DNA from: a virus
Length of the DNA stretch: 20,007 nucleotides
IMG/VR virus record: IMGVR_UViG_3300031654_000029
Coordinates: 1 to 20,007 of that record
Direction: 5' to 3' (one strand)
Position 1 is the stretch's first letter, and every line of letters starts with the position of its first letter. A program made the translations under genes and the position numbers. Of the stretch, positions 1 to 6,369 are shown piece after piece. Below the pieces are notes generated by a model that was not told the origin of the DNA, searched no databases, and saw only the letters and a list, made by a program, of their open reading frames with translations.

Positions 1-185
1 TCCCTGATTGTGTGATGGTACGGGGAGATAGAGTGGTCATTGCTGAGTTGAAGAGCGAAAAAGGTGTGGTCTCCGAGAAACAACAGGAATGGCTCGATGC
101 CTTGAAGGAAGTCCCGTACCTTGAAGTCTTCCTGTGGCGAGCTGGGGATGAGGCGATAGAAGAGATAGCAGAGGTGCTGAAGTGA
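1..185 (+). CDS. VRR-NUC domain nuclease, C-terminal end (5' truncated by window)
   Basis: The frame opening at base 3 gives 60 residues up to a TGA at 183-185. It begins PDCVMVRGDRVVIAELKSEKG and continues to an LEVFLWRAGDE segment near the end. The PD, the E-L-K and the following EKQQEW are the core of the VRR-NUC branch of PD-(D/E)XK nucleases, a family common in phages as small stand-alone proteins of about 100 residues, so roughly half is missing upstream. Family members are thought to cut branched or structured DNA during replication or recombination. The stop overlaps the GTG of the next small gene, so it belongs to an early-type cluster. The domain call is firm; the exact substrate is not known from sequence. 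Confidence 0.8.
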   Translation, partial: PDCVMVRGDRVVIAELKSEKGVVSEKQQEWLDALKEVPYLEVFLWRAGDEAIEEIAEVLK

Positions 186-340
186 AGCACTGGTACAGTT
201 TCAGAAGCAAGGACGGCAATATACGGGGCTATTGCCCGGCAAAGAATAAGCAGGAAGTGGCTTGGTTTGCTGGATACCCTATAGCAGGGTTGCATATAGA
301 GCGGGTTGAATGGAGTGGCGAGGAGTTTAAGCAATGTTAA
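182..340 (+). CDS. Small hypothetical protein, 52 aa
   Basis: A GTG-started frame overlaps the stop of the nuclease gene by four bases (GTGA) and ends in a TAA that overlaps the next ATG. The product (VKHWYSFRSKDGN..., ending EEFKQC) is short, mixed in charge and rich in aromatic residues, with no membrane segment and two cysteines. I do not recognise a family. The overlaps at both ends are the best evidence that it is real: they are what translationally coupled early phage genes look like. No separate promoter is visible. Confidence 0.55.
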   Translation: MKHWYSFRSKDGNIRGYCPAKNKQEVAWFAGYPIAGLHIERVEWSGEEFKQC

Positions 341-561
341 GAAATCAGATTGAGCGGATGGAATACTTAGCCTTACAAGATTTGGTGATAGCTAGGAATA
401 AACTCATCAATGATTTGCTTGAGGAAATACCTGAAACAGACAAGGCGTTTAGGAAGGGACTCGAAATGCGAAATAAAGCGTGGGAAAAAGATAAAGAAAT
501 TTGGGCAAAGGCTAGAAAGCAAAGGGATGAGGAGTTTACAGAGTGCCAGGAAACGAAGTAG
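334..561 (+). CDS. Small charged helical protein, 75 aa
   Basis: The ATG at 334 overlaps the preceding stop (ATGTTAA), suggesting coupled translation. The product is strongly charged and predicted helical throughout, with the segment from about residue 30 to 72 dominated by Lys, Glu and Arg in a coiled-coil-like pattern. No catalytic motif or membrane segment is seen. It may be an oligomerising accessory protein of the early region, but no family is recognised and function is unknown. The end overlaps the GTG of the next small gene. Confidence 0.6.
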   Translation: MLRNQIERMEYLALQDLVIARNKLINDLLEEIPETDKAFRKGLEMRNKAWEKDKEIWAKARKQRDEEFTECQETK

Positions 562-710
562 ACTTAGATAAAGAGATGGAATTGATAGTTGAGAGGCTGA
601 AGCTCGTCGAGGAAGCTGGTCATGGCGAGGTTATCATTAGGATTGCCGATGGGCAGGTTGTGTATATCACTCACAGTATAGGGGAGAAGGTTAAAAATGG
701 ACACAAGTAA
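543..710 (+). CDS. DUF2292/YezD-like small protein, 55 aa
   Basis: A GTG-started frame overlaps the preceding gene by 19 bases and ends at the TAA at 708-710. From about residue 14 the product reads IVERLKLVEEAGHGEVIIRI, followed by a short DGQVVYI strand. This helix, then two beta strands around a DGxVV turn, matches the layout of the DUF2292 (YezD) family, small proteins often found in anaerobes and phages, whose role is unknown. The match is from memory of the family pattern, not a search. It closes the first gene cluster; a new promoter follows 18 bases later. Confidence 0.55.
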   Translation: MPGNEVDLDKEMELIVERLKLVEEAGHGEVIIRIADGQVVYITHSIGEKVKNGHK

Positions 711-727
711 AACTTATATGTGTTTTC

Positions 728-756
728 TTGTAACTAGTCCATAGCTGTGGTATAAT
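728..756 (+). promoter_or_regulatory. Sigma70-type promoter with extended -10, leaderless start for HNH gene
   Basis: A TTGTAA at 728-733 is followed by a 17-base spacer and a perfect TATAAT at 751-756. The bases TG at 748-749 provide an extended -10. Only six bases lie between the -10 box and the ATG at 763, so the expected transcription start falls on or next to the A of the start codon. There is no usable Shine-Dalgarno in that gap. The transcript should therefore be leaderless. Confidence 0.8.
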
Positions 757-762
757 ATAGGT

Positions 763-1509
763 ATGAAGAAACATTTGTTAACACAAGAGGACAGGAAAGC
801 AGGGAATATCGCAAGGTGGCAGGGGTATCAGAAACAGATATTAAATTGTATTGAGTGTGGCAAGGAGTTTTCTGTCCCGCCATCAGTAATCAAAAAAGGA
901 AAGGGTAAATACTGTTCCCAATTATGTGCAAATAGGGCAAAGGGGAAAGCGATGTCAGTAGAAAAGCATTTTAAGCAGAATGGTTATATCTACATCAAGA
1001 ATTGGGAACATCCGTATAGGAGCAAACAGAATTTAGTTGCCGAGCATCGGCTTATTGTGGAGGAGTATTTAGGGAGGTACTTGGAATCTCAAGAGGTTGT
1101 TCACCATCTAGATGAGGATAAGCACAATAACGAACTCTACAATCTTTTCTTATGTAAAGATGATATTGAGCACCGTATCGTTGGGAGGATTGATAAGCAG
1201 TTTCTGTGTATGTTTAATGTTGCCCGTTATCAGTATTGGGATGATTTTAAAAACTTTGACATTACAAAAGACCGACAAGACCAGCTGCAGGAGATGAGGG
1301 GATTCTATGAAGACAAATTGTGGCTAGATACGCTTTGTCAATTTTTCGATTTTATGTATGAGAAAAGTACTAACAAGTTAGACGAAAATCTTTATGAGTG
1401 GCTTCCTATCCCTAAGTTTACCTCAATGGAACAACTCTGGCTAGCCTTTCTTTTTGCTGGAAAATACGGTAAATATTGGGATGGTTCTGATTGGGTTGAG
1501 CAGAAGTAA
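763..1509 (+). CDS. HNH endonuclease with N-terminal zinc finger (HNH_3 type), 248 aa
   Basis: Residues 29-55 hold a four-cysteine zinc site (C29xxC32, C51xxxC55). Residues 74-137 form the nuclease core: a GYIYIK strand, AEHR (H95), then EVVHHLDEDKHNNELYNL with the paired H114-H115, N122-N123 and N127. This is the HNH_3 layout of phage free-standing homing or nicking endonucleases. Residues 140-248 are an aromatic-rich tail I do not recognise, possibly the DNA-recognition part. The gene has its own promoter with an apparently leaderless start and its own terminator, so it looks like a mobile or moron cassette placed between early genes and the regulator block. Some phages carry an HNH protein beside the terminase that aids cos packaging; here it lies 1.3 kb upstream of the terminase genes, so this is possible but less likely. 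Confidence 0.88.
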   Translation: MKKHLLTQEDRKAGNIARWQGYQKQILNCIECGKEFSVPPSVIKKGKGKYCSQLCANRAKGKAMSVEKHFKQNGYIYIKNWEHPYRSKQNLVAEHRLIVEEYLGRYLESQEVVHHLDEDKHNNELYNLFLCKDDIEHRIVGRIDKQFLCMFNVARYQYWDDFKNFDITKDRQDQLQEMRGFYEDKLWLDTLCQFFDFMYEKSTNKLDENLYEWLPIPKFTSMEQLWLAFLFAGKYGKYWDGSDWVEQK

Positions 1510-1547
1510 TAATTAAATAACTAATCGCTGACTCAAGAAGCGAGAGG

Positions 1548-1585
1548 CGACTTTGACAGGAGAAATCCTGCGGAGTCGTTTTTTT
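1548..1585 (+). terminator. Intrinsic terminator after HNH gene
   Basis: A stem built from CGACTTTG with CGGAGTCG and CAGGA with TCCTG, separated by one bulged A, is closed by a GAAA tetraloop and followed by seven Ts at 1579-1585. It ends the HNH unit. No clear promoter lies between it and the next gene at 1599, so that gene needs read-through or a start site I do not recognise. An upstream GACTC at 1529-1533 could pair with the terminator's 3' arm as an alternative fold. Confidence 0.8.
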
Positions 1586-1598
1586 ATTAGGAAAGAAA

Positions 1599-1811
1599 AT
1601 GGTTATAGCAACTGAGAGAAATACCTGGCCTCTTTGGCAATGTCTAAAAGCTGAATCGCTGGCGATGCTGATTCAATATCAGTGGAAGCACTACGGGACC
1701 AAGCTTGACCTATTGGTTGACCGATATAAAGAACTGGAATCCCTTCCAGAGATAGACCGTTTGATGCGGGAGAGACCGCGCTATAGGGGAAAGGTGTGGT
1801 TTGGTGGCTAA
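1599..1811 (+). CDS. Hypothetical protein, 70 aa
   Basis: The ATG follows an AGGAAAG ribosome site at good distance and lies 13 bases after the terminator's T-run. The product is mostly helical, contains several tryptophans in its first third (NTWPLWQCL, YQWKHYG) and ends in a basic stretch (RERPRYRGKVWFGG). No known motif is seen. It overlaps the start of the next gene by 11 bases, so it is probably the first gene of the small regulatory block at 1599-2488. Function unknown. Confidence 0.6.
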   Translation: MVIATERNTWPLWQCLKAESLAMLIQYQWKHYGTKLDLLVDRYKELESLPEIDRLMRERPRYRGKVWFGG

Positions 1812-2070
1812 GAAAGACCCGACACCACGCTATCGTCAATACCCGGATAGAGGTTGTTTTCTTTATCCGTCTTGTCTTTCTTGTCCTCTCCCAAAATGCT
1901 TTTTTGAGTTAACCTTAGCTGAGAAACGCCGTCTACTTGGTAGAGGTAAGAGCGATGAGATAATAGAGCGGCTTGCTAAGGGTGAGGATATAGAGGCAAT
2001 TGCCAGGGCTCTTGGTGTCTCGGTAAGAACGATTCAGAGGGCTGTGAAGAGGTATAAGGATGGGGGGTAA
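1801..2070 (+). CDS. Cys4 plus helix-turn-helix DNA-binding protein, 89 aa
   Basis: Two parts are visible. Residues 17-33 carry DRGCFLYPSCLSCPLPKC, a C-x5-C-x2-C-x4-C cluster that could bind zinc or an iron-sulfur cluster. Residues 54-86 are a homeodomain-like helix-turn-helix (IIERLAKGEDIEAIARALG then VSVRTIQRAVKRYK) as in transposase and resolvase DNA-binding domains. A TTG at 1801 or GTG at 1804 can start it; AAAGG at 1790-1794 serves either. It overlaps both neighbours. Its small size, metal-site-plus-HTH make-up and place just before the late promoter suggest a transcription regulator (inference). A small recombinase-like adaptor is the main alternative. Confidence 0.75.
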   Translation: MVAKKDPTPRYRQYPDRGCFLYPSCLSCPLPKCFFELTLAEKRRLLGRGKSDEIIERLAKGEDIEAIARALGVSVRTIQRAVKRYKDGG

Positions 2071-2488
2071 AAGCTGGTATAGCCCTAGAGAGATTAAATT
2101 TACTCGCCAGCAAGTTCTTTGGCTTATTAGAAATCTACCAGCCTTGAGGGAGGGCTCCTGGCCCGCCGAGGCAAGCAGCTATACGGATATTCCTATAGGT
2201 AAGAGGAGTGGTAAGAATAAAGCATACTTTGAGACACCAGCCGAATACGCTGCTGAGGTAGAGTCTAGACTGGAGCGGGCCGGTATAGATGGGCTTATCT
2301 TGGAAGCTATAGAGTGCTGGGACAAAAGTGAGCAATCAATGGCAAGCTATCTGAGACTACCTGCCGAGGTGATAAGGAGTAGGGCGAACATGGCTCTAGG
2401 TTATATATCTGGATGGCGTAGAAAAGTATCATATCGGGATTTTAGAGGGCGCAAAAAATCCGATACTCAGGCTCAAATGTCGGAATAA
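2060..2488 (+). CDS. Putative late-gene regulator, sigma-region-4-like HTH, 142 aa
   Basis: The ATG at 2060 sits inside the end of the previous gene with AAGAGG upstream. Residues 58-90 are helical with a GIDGLILEAIECW segment. Residues 90-120 look like a sigma-region-4 type helix-turn-helix (SEQSMASYLRLPAEVIRSRA then MALGYISGW), followed by a basic tail (WRRKVSYRDFRGRKK). ArpU/RinA activators and Q21-like antiterminators are of similar size, end in such an HTH and lie directly before the late genes. This gene ends one base before the -35 of the promoter at 2490. The role is inferred from shape and position; no diagnostic motif proves it. Confidence 0.6.
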   Translation: MGGKSWYSPREIKFTRQQVLWLIRNLPALREGSWPAEASSYTDIPIGKRSGKNKAYFETPAEYAAEVESRLERAGIDGLILEAIECWDKSEQSMASYLRLPAEVIRSRANMALGYISGWRRKVSYRDFRGRKKSDTQAQMSE

Positions 2489-2489
2489 C

Positions 2490-2518
2490 TTGACAACACT
2501 TTGTGCCTGTGGTATATT
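2490..2518 (+). promoter_or_regulatory. Strong sigma70 promoter, likely late promoter
   Basis: A perfect TTGACA at 2490-2495, a 17-base spacer and TATATT at 2513-2518 with an upstream TG (extended -10). The bases TGTGGTATA are shared with the promoter at 728. The expected start is near 2525. It precedes the zinc ribbon, terminase and all head genes, and is followed almost at once by a terminator. Confidence 0.85.
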
Positions 2519-2542
2519 GACTTATTAGAAGGCTAGAGCTTA

Positions 2543-2571
2543 GACCCAGCAAAAAACGGCTGGGTCTTTTT
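2543..2571 (+). terminator. Intrinsic terminator in late leader
   Basis: GACCCAGC at 2543-2550 pairs perfectly with GCTGGGTC at 2559-2566 around an eight-base A-rich loop, followed by TTTTT. It lies only about 20-45 bases past the predicted start at 2525, so default transcription would make an RNA of about 47 bases. It points in the direction of the late genes and is not preceded by a gene. Confidence 0.85.
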
Positions 2572-2578
2572 AGTTGGT

Positions 2579-2616
2579 AGCCCATCGGGAGGCTTGAAGG
2601 CCGACCCCGGTGGGCT
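2579..2616 (+). promoter_or_regulatory. Long stable hairpin in late leader
   Basis: AGCCCATCGGG at 2579-2589 pairs with CCCGGTGGGCT at 2606-2616: 11 pairs with a single T-G wobble. Inside, GGC at 2591-2593 can pair with GCC at 2600-2602. It has no T-run, so it is not a terminator. It lies between the leader terminator and the ribosome site of the zinc-ribbon gene. It may protect the late mRNA 5' region, be an RNase III target or act in antitermination; which one cannot be told here. Confidence 0.6.
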
Positions 2617-2641
2617 GCTTGTATATACGGGGGAAGTCTAT

Positions 2642-2809
2642 ATGAAAGTATGCCAACATTGTCATAGAGTAAACCCTGATGATACTACGAGATGTATTAA
2701 CTGTGGCCGGTCGGGCTTTGACAAGCTATGGCTAGAACCGCCGTGGCTTGTTGACTTTGTGGCGGAATGGCAAAAACGAGAGAAGGCATTGGGCAGGAAG
2801 CGGGAGTAA
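2642..2809 (+). CDS. Zinc ribbon protein, 55 aa
   Basis: The product starts MKVCQHCHRVNPDD and has a double CxxC site (C4, C7, C18, C21) typical of small zinc ribbons, then a helical, lysine- and arginine-rich C-terminus. The frame is open upstream to about 2594, but that longer start lies in a hairpin and has no ribosome site. The ATG at 2642, after GGGGGAAG, is chosen. It is the first gene of the putative late operon, 15 bases before the small terminase gene. Such proteins in phages may bind nucleic acid or act as adaptors; no specific role can be read. Confidence 0.7.
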   Translation: MKVCQHCHRVNPDDTTRCINCGRSGFDKLWLEPPWLVDFVAEWQKREKALGRKRE

Positions 2810-2824
2810 GGTTGGTGAGTATAT

Positions 2825-3220
2825 ATGGCTAATGGAAAGAATAACGGCAACAACGGCATATCTAAAAAAAGAGAGCGGACAGCACAAAAGATAATCGGAG
2901 CCCTAGGAGAAACTAAGGGACTGTTGACACTGGCAGCTCGCAAGGCTGGCGTATCCTATAGAACTCTAAACCGCTATGCCAATGAGTTCCCCTCTGTGCG
3001 AGAAGCGGTAGAAGAAGCTAAAGAATCAATGGTTGACTTTGCTGAGGGCAAACTGTTTGACAAGATAAGCAAGGGTAACACAGCTTGTATAATCTTTTAC
3101 TTGAAAACGCAGGGTAAATCTAGGGGATACATAGAGAGGCATGAGGTTGGTGGTGAAGGCGGCCATCCTATAGAGGTCTCGGTTATAGAGAAGGTTAAAG
3201 ACTATGGTAGTGGCGACTGA
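2825..3220 (+). CDS. terS: Terminase small subunit, 131 aa
   Basis: It lies directly before the large terminase gene and overlaps it by 17 bases. Residues 15-53 form an N-terminal helix-turn-helix (LLTLAARKAGVSYRTLNRY) as in the HTH-type small terminases. Residues 58-83 form a helical segment (REAVEEAKESMVDFAEGKLF) that in the family drives oligomerisation. The following KGNTACIIFYLKTQGKSRGY is a conserved small-terminase signature. The family recognises the pac or cos site and feeds DNA to the large subunit. Length is usual. Function call is based on motif and position. Confidence 0.88.
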   Translation: MANGKNNGNNGISKKRERTAQKIIGALGETKGLLTLAARKAGVSYRTLNRYANEFPSVREAVEEAKESMVDFAEGKLFDKISKGNTACIIFYLKTQGKSRGYIERHEVGGEGGHPIEVSVIEKVKDYGSGD

Positions 3221-4493
3221 AATCCCCCCCTTCCGTGAGCTAAAAGACGGAAAGCTCACTCTTAATTATCACCCGGGCCAGGTCAGAGCCGATGACAGCA
3301 AGGCTCGGTTTGTGGTTATGCTGTCGGGTACGCAAAGTGGCAAAACATGCTATGGCGTTCACTGGCTATATGATGAGATACAGGGTAAGGGACCGGGCGA
3401 TTACCTGGCAATAACAGCTACCTTCCCTCTTCTGAAGCTCAAGATGCTGCCTGAGTTCCTATATGTCTTTGAGGCACTACTCCACGTGGGTACATTTAGA
3501 GAATCGGACAAGGTGTTTATCTTCCATGATGGGCAGACTAGGGTAATCTTCGGCTCAGCCACTAATCCTGAATCAATAGAGAGTGCTACTGCTAAGGCAG
3601 CCTGGTTAGACGAAGCAGGTCAAAACCAGTTTAAGCGTGAGGCATGGGAAGCCATACAGAGGAGGCTGTCAATCCACCAGGGCAGAGCTTTATTTACCAC
3701 TACCCTATATGGCTTGGGGTGGCTGAAAACAGAGATATACGATAAGTGGCGAGCTGGTGCTCGGGATATAGAGGTCATCCAGTTTGAATCTACTGTAAAT
3801 CCTGCCTTCCCCAGAGAGGAATTTGAGAGGGCTAGGACTGTTATGCCGCGGTGGAAGTTCAATATGTTCTACCGCGGCCAATACGATAAACCGGCTGGGC
3901 TAATCTATGATGCCTTTGATGTAGCTACCTGCAAGATACCCCGCTTTCCTCTCAATGATGAAGCTCACAAACACTGGCCTCGTTTTGTGGGACATGACTT
4001 CGGTGGTGCTAATCCAGCAGCCATGTTCTACGCCCAAGACCCGGCTACCGGCTATTTCTATGCTTACCATGAATACCTACCGGGACCGGGCAGGTCAACC
4101 CATGAGCATGTAGAGGAGTTTAAGAAGATTACGGCTGGCACAAATGTTCTGAAGAGGGCTGGCGGTTCTCACCAAGAAGAGGAGATAAGGGAAGCATATA
4201 GGGCGCACGGCTGGCCGATTCAGGAACCGAAGGTAAGGAGTGTTGAAGCAGGTATTGATAAGGTCTATGCCTTGCATAAACTCAATAAGCTCTTCGTCTT
4301 TAACGACCTCTATGCTTACCTGGATGAGAAGCTGAACTACAGCCGTGAGTTGGATGAAAATTACAATCCGACTGAGGAGATAGAGGACAAGGAGCGCTAT
4401 CATTTGATGGATGCTGAGAGGTATATACTGAGCGACTTTACCCCGGAGACGGTGATTGTGCAGAAGTCCAGGGCACCGAGTAGTTACCTATAG
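3204..4493 (+). CDS. terL: Terminase large subunit, 429 aa
   Basis: This is the DNA-packaging motor. The ATPase half shows Walker A GTQSGKT (residues 42-48), Walker B with the catalytic glutamate in AWLDEAG (133-139) and a coupling-type segment LFTTTLYGLGWLK (163-175). The nuclease half begins at FVGHDFGGANPAAM, with D265 as the first metal ligand of the RNase H-like fold, and ends in RYHLMDAERYI (D403) as a late acidic ligand. Length fits the family. The protein docks on the portal at the prohead, translocates DNA and cuts it. The ATG at 3204 is inside the small-subunit gene, with AAGG upstream. I count AUA as the commonest isoleucine codon here (10 of 20). Confidence in function is very high. 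Confidence 0.96.
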   Translation: MVVATEIPPFRELKDGKLTLNYHPGQVRADDSKARFVVMLSGTQSGKTCYGVHWLYDEIQGKGPGDYLAITATFPLLKLKMLPEFLYVFEALLHVGTFRESDKVFIFHDGQTRVIFGSATNPESIESATAKAAWLDEAGQNQFKREAWEAIQRRLSIHQGRALFTTTLYGLGWLKTEIYDKWRAGARDIEVIQFESTVNPAFPREEFERARTVMPRWKFNMFYRGQYDKPAGLIYDAFDVATCKIPRFPLNDEAHKHWPRFVGHDFGGANPAAMFYAQDPATGYFYAYHEYLPGPGRSTHEHVEEFKKITAGTNVLKRAGGSHQEEEIREAYRAHGWPIQEPKVRSVEAGIDKVYALHKLNKLFVFNDLYAYLDEKLNYSRELDENYNPTEEIEDKERYHLMDAERYILSDFTPETVIVQKSRAPSSYL

Positions 4494-4502
4494 GAGTAGC
4501 GA

Positions 4503-6227
4503 ATGGATACATTAGAGATTGTCCAAAAAAGAGTAGATGAACTTCAGCCATTATATAATCGCATGGATAAAACCAGGGACTTGGCTTATCATACTCCCTT
4601 TAAGCTCAAAAACTTTGACGGTATAGCGATAGATAATGTCGTCAATGTAACCACCAACTGGCCCGGTATATATGCCAACGCTATCATCTCAGACCTTATG
4701 GGGGCGGTATGGCAAACAGTCATCGAGAGTGAGAAGGGGCTTTCTGATAAGCAGAAGCACGATATAGAGAACTTCATAGAGGATAATCTGGCACAGGCAG
4801 ACGAGCAACTAGGACGGAAAGGCATTGCTGACTTATTTACCTGGCTCTGTAACCATGTTTGTATCAGGAGTCTGATAGGCGCACGCTGGATTTCTCAGTT
4901 TGATGGGGACTCTTATAAGATTGATTGCCTGCCAGTGGACATGCGCTGGACTCCGTTTGAGTTTGGCAATGACGGCTTAAACTGGGTGGCATACAAATCC
5001 ACCCGCAGTGCTACCCGAGTTAAAGCACAGTATGGCATAGATGTAGGCACAGAGGATATAGAGGTAACGGACTTCTGGGATAGCAAACAGAATAAGGTAT
5101 ATCTTGAAGGTGAAATGGCTCCAGGGTGGCCGAAAAAGCACGGCTTCGGACAACCCCCCTTCGTGATAGCAATTCCCTCTTCTGGGTTTATGCTTAGAGA
5201 CAAGGGGTGGATAGAGCATGAGGCTGAGGATTTATTCTTCTTGAATCGGGGTTTATATGATGAGCGTAGCCGTCAAATGTCCATTGAGCAAACTCTGGGT
5301 ATGGATGTTCTCTTCCCTCCGTATGAACAGGAAACGGAAGAGCCAGGGAAACCAGCAGATAAGCCACCTAAGACTGGGGAAACAACGAAGGTCAAAACAG
5401 GTGAAAGGCACCAACTCCTTCCGAGGGGAGACATTTCCAATGCCTTCCGTGCTGGGCATGCTGATGTTCAGAGGGACTTACAGATGGGCGGTGTCAATGA
5501 TATAGACCTGGGTACTGTGAGCCAAACAGTGTCAGCGGTGTGGATTACCGAGCAGTCAGAGATACGCAATAAGCTGATTAAACCCAGGTTAAAAGCATTG
5601 GCTTCATTCCGTCAGCAACTAGCCCGAATGATGATTGACCAGTATATAAAAATCAGTGAGAAGGCTAAAAAGAGTAGCTCTGAAATTGAAGTGGGTGTTG
5701 CCGGTCGGAAGCGTAAGTATTCAGCCAAGCAACTAGGAGACCCTGGGACCTACACTATAACAAACGAGTTGATGTCTAAAAGCAAGAAGCAGGAGATTGT
5801 TAATCTGGCGATGTTCGAGGCAGCCAAGGGAGAGTTACCGCTAAGGGTGAGACTGACCGATATTCTAATGGCTGACGATCCGGACGGGATAATGCGGGAG
5901 CTTGAGATAGAGGGTGCCAAGCGAGCCGACCCTGCTCTTGCACTATTTGAGATGGCTGTCAGATATGCAGAGGATGCCGAAAACTTAGAGGGGCTTGACG
6001 CTGAAACCAGGAAAATAGAGTCCATGATGCTGACTGAAAAGGGATGCTCAATTATTAGGCAGAGGGCTTTAGGGACAGAACCCACAGAAGAGACAAAAGT
6101 CGCGGGGGAAGAACCTACAGGTTCTAAGCTGCAAGCGCTCATGCCATTGCTGGGACAAGGAGGAGTAGCTGGGGGCGGTGGGCGAAGACCAGAGGAAACG
6201 ATGGAGGAGACAATTGGCGAAGGTTAA
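4503..6227 (+). CDS. Portal protein, 574 aa
   Basis: It follows the large terminase by nine bases with an AGGAG ribosome site, the normal portal place. The N-terminal 100 residues are helical; the middle (LPVDMRWTPFEFG, TRVKAQYGIDVGT, VTDFWD, PPFVIAIPS) has the pattern of portal clip and wing regions in large portals. A segment at about residues 280-300 is rich in Pro, Lys and Glu. The C-terminal region after about 470 is helical and ends in a Gly-rich linker and acidic tail. The portal forms the dodecameric ring for DNA entry and exit. No catalytic residues are expected. The assignment rests on size, overall pattern and order; individual motifs are weak. Confidence 0.88.
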   Translation: MDTLEIVQKRVDELQPLYNRMDKTRDLAYHTPFKLKNFDGIAIDNVVNVTTNWPGIYANAIISDLMGAVWQTVIESEKGLSDKQKHDIENFIEDNLAQADEQLGRKGIADLFTWLCNHVCIRSLIGARWISQFDGDSYKIDCLPVDMRWTPFEFGNDGLNWVAYKSTRSATRVKAQYGIDVGTEDIEVTDFWDSKQNKVYLEGEMAPGWPKKHGFGQPPFVIAIPSSGFMLRDKGWIEHEAEDLFFLNRGLYDERSRQMSIEQTLGMDVLFPPYEQETEEPGKPADKPPKTGETTKVKTGERHQLLPRGDISNAFRAGHADVQRDLQMGGVNDIDLGTVSQTVSAVWITEQSEIRNKLIKPRLKALASFRQQLARMMIDQYIKISEKAKKSSSEIEVGVAGRKRKYSAKQLGDPGTYTITNELMSKSKKQEIVNLAMFEAAKGELPLRVRLTDILMADDPDGIMRELEIEGAKRADPALALFEMAVRYAEDAENLEGLDAETRKIESMMLTEKGCSIIRQRALGTEPTEETKVAGEEPTGSKLQALMPLLGQGGVAGGGGRRPEETMEETIGEG

Positions 6228-6369
6228 ATGGACTAAGGACGATGTCATTAAGAAGTTTCAAGAAGCGATGGCACAGGCGCAGCCAAAGGCAGGGCAAAGA
6301 CCCAATACGCTTCAAACTTTGTTAAGCAAGATTAAAGGAAAACCAGGAGAGGGTGAAGAGACTGTATGA
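6214..6369 (+). CDS. Small basic protein between portal and giant gene, 51 aa
   Basis: This frame could start at a GTG at 6178, but a TTG at 6214 follows a strong GGAGGAG (6203-6209) at ideal spacing and reduces the overlap with the portal gene to 14 bases, so I prefer it. The product (starting MAKVKWTKDDVIKKFQEAMA) is basic and helical in the first half, then rich in Gln, Pro and Lys. The TGA overlaps the ATG of the giant gene (ATGA). Its fixed place between portal and giant protein suggests a partner or chaperone of one of them (inference). No family recognised. Confidence 0.65.
   Translation: MAKVKWTKDDVIKKFQEAMAQAQPKAGQRPNTLQTLLSKIKGKPGEGEETV

Noticed and set aside
1112-1297. Plus-strand open frame inside the HNH gene
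   Set aside because: Lies wholly within the HNH catalytic core in another frame; no ribosome site.
1494-1525. Possible promoter (TTGAGC with TAACTA) before the HNH terminator
   Set aside because: Both boxes are poor matches and the run of A/T is explained by an AT-rich gene end; too weak to report as a feature.
2594-2641. Longer start for the first zinc ribbon gene
   Set aside because: It would start inside the 2579-2616 hairpin and give no part of the family; the ATG at 2642 has its own ribosome site.
5750-6142. 130-residue minus-strand open frame in portal gene
   Set aside because: Shadow of the portal C-terminal coding region; low-complexity Ser/Ile product and no promoter.
6100-6227. 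Programmed +1 frameshift fusing portal to the next small ORF
   Set aside because: No recognised slippery site with a stop-codon stimulus or downstream structure was found; an independent TTG start with strong ribosome site explains the ORF.
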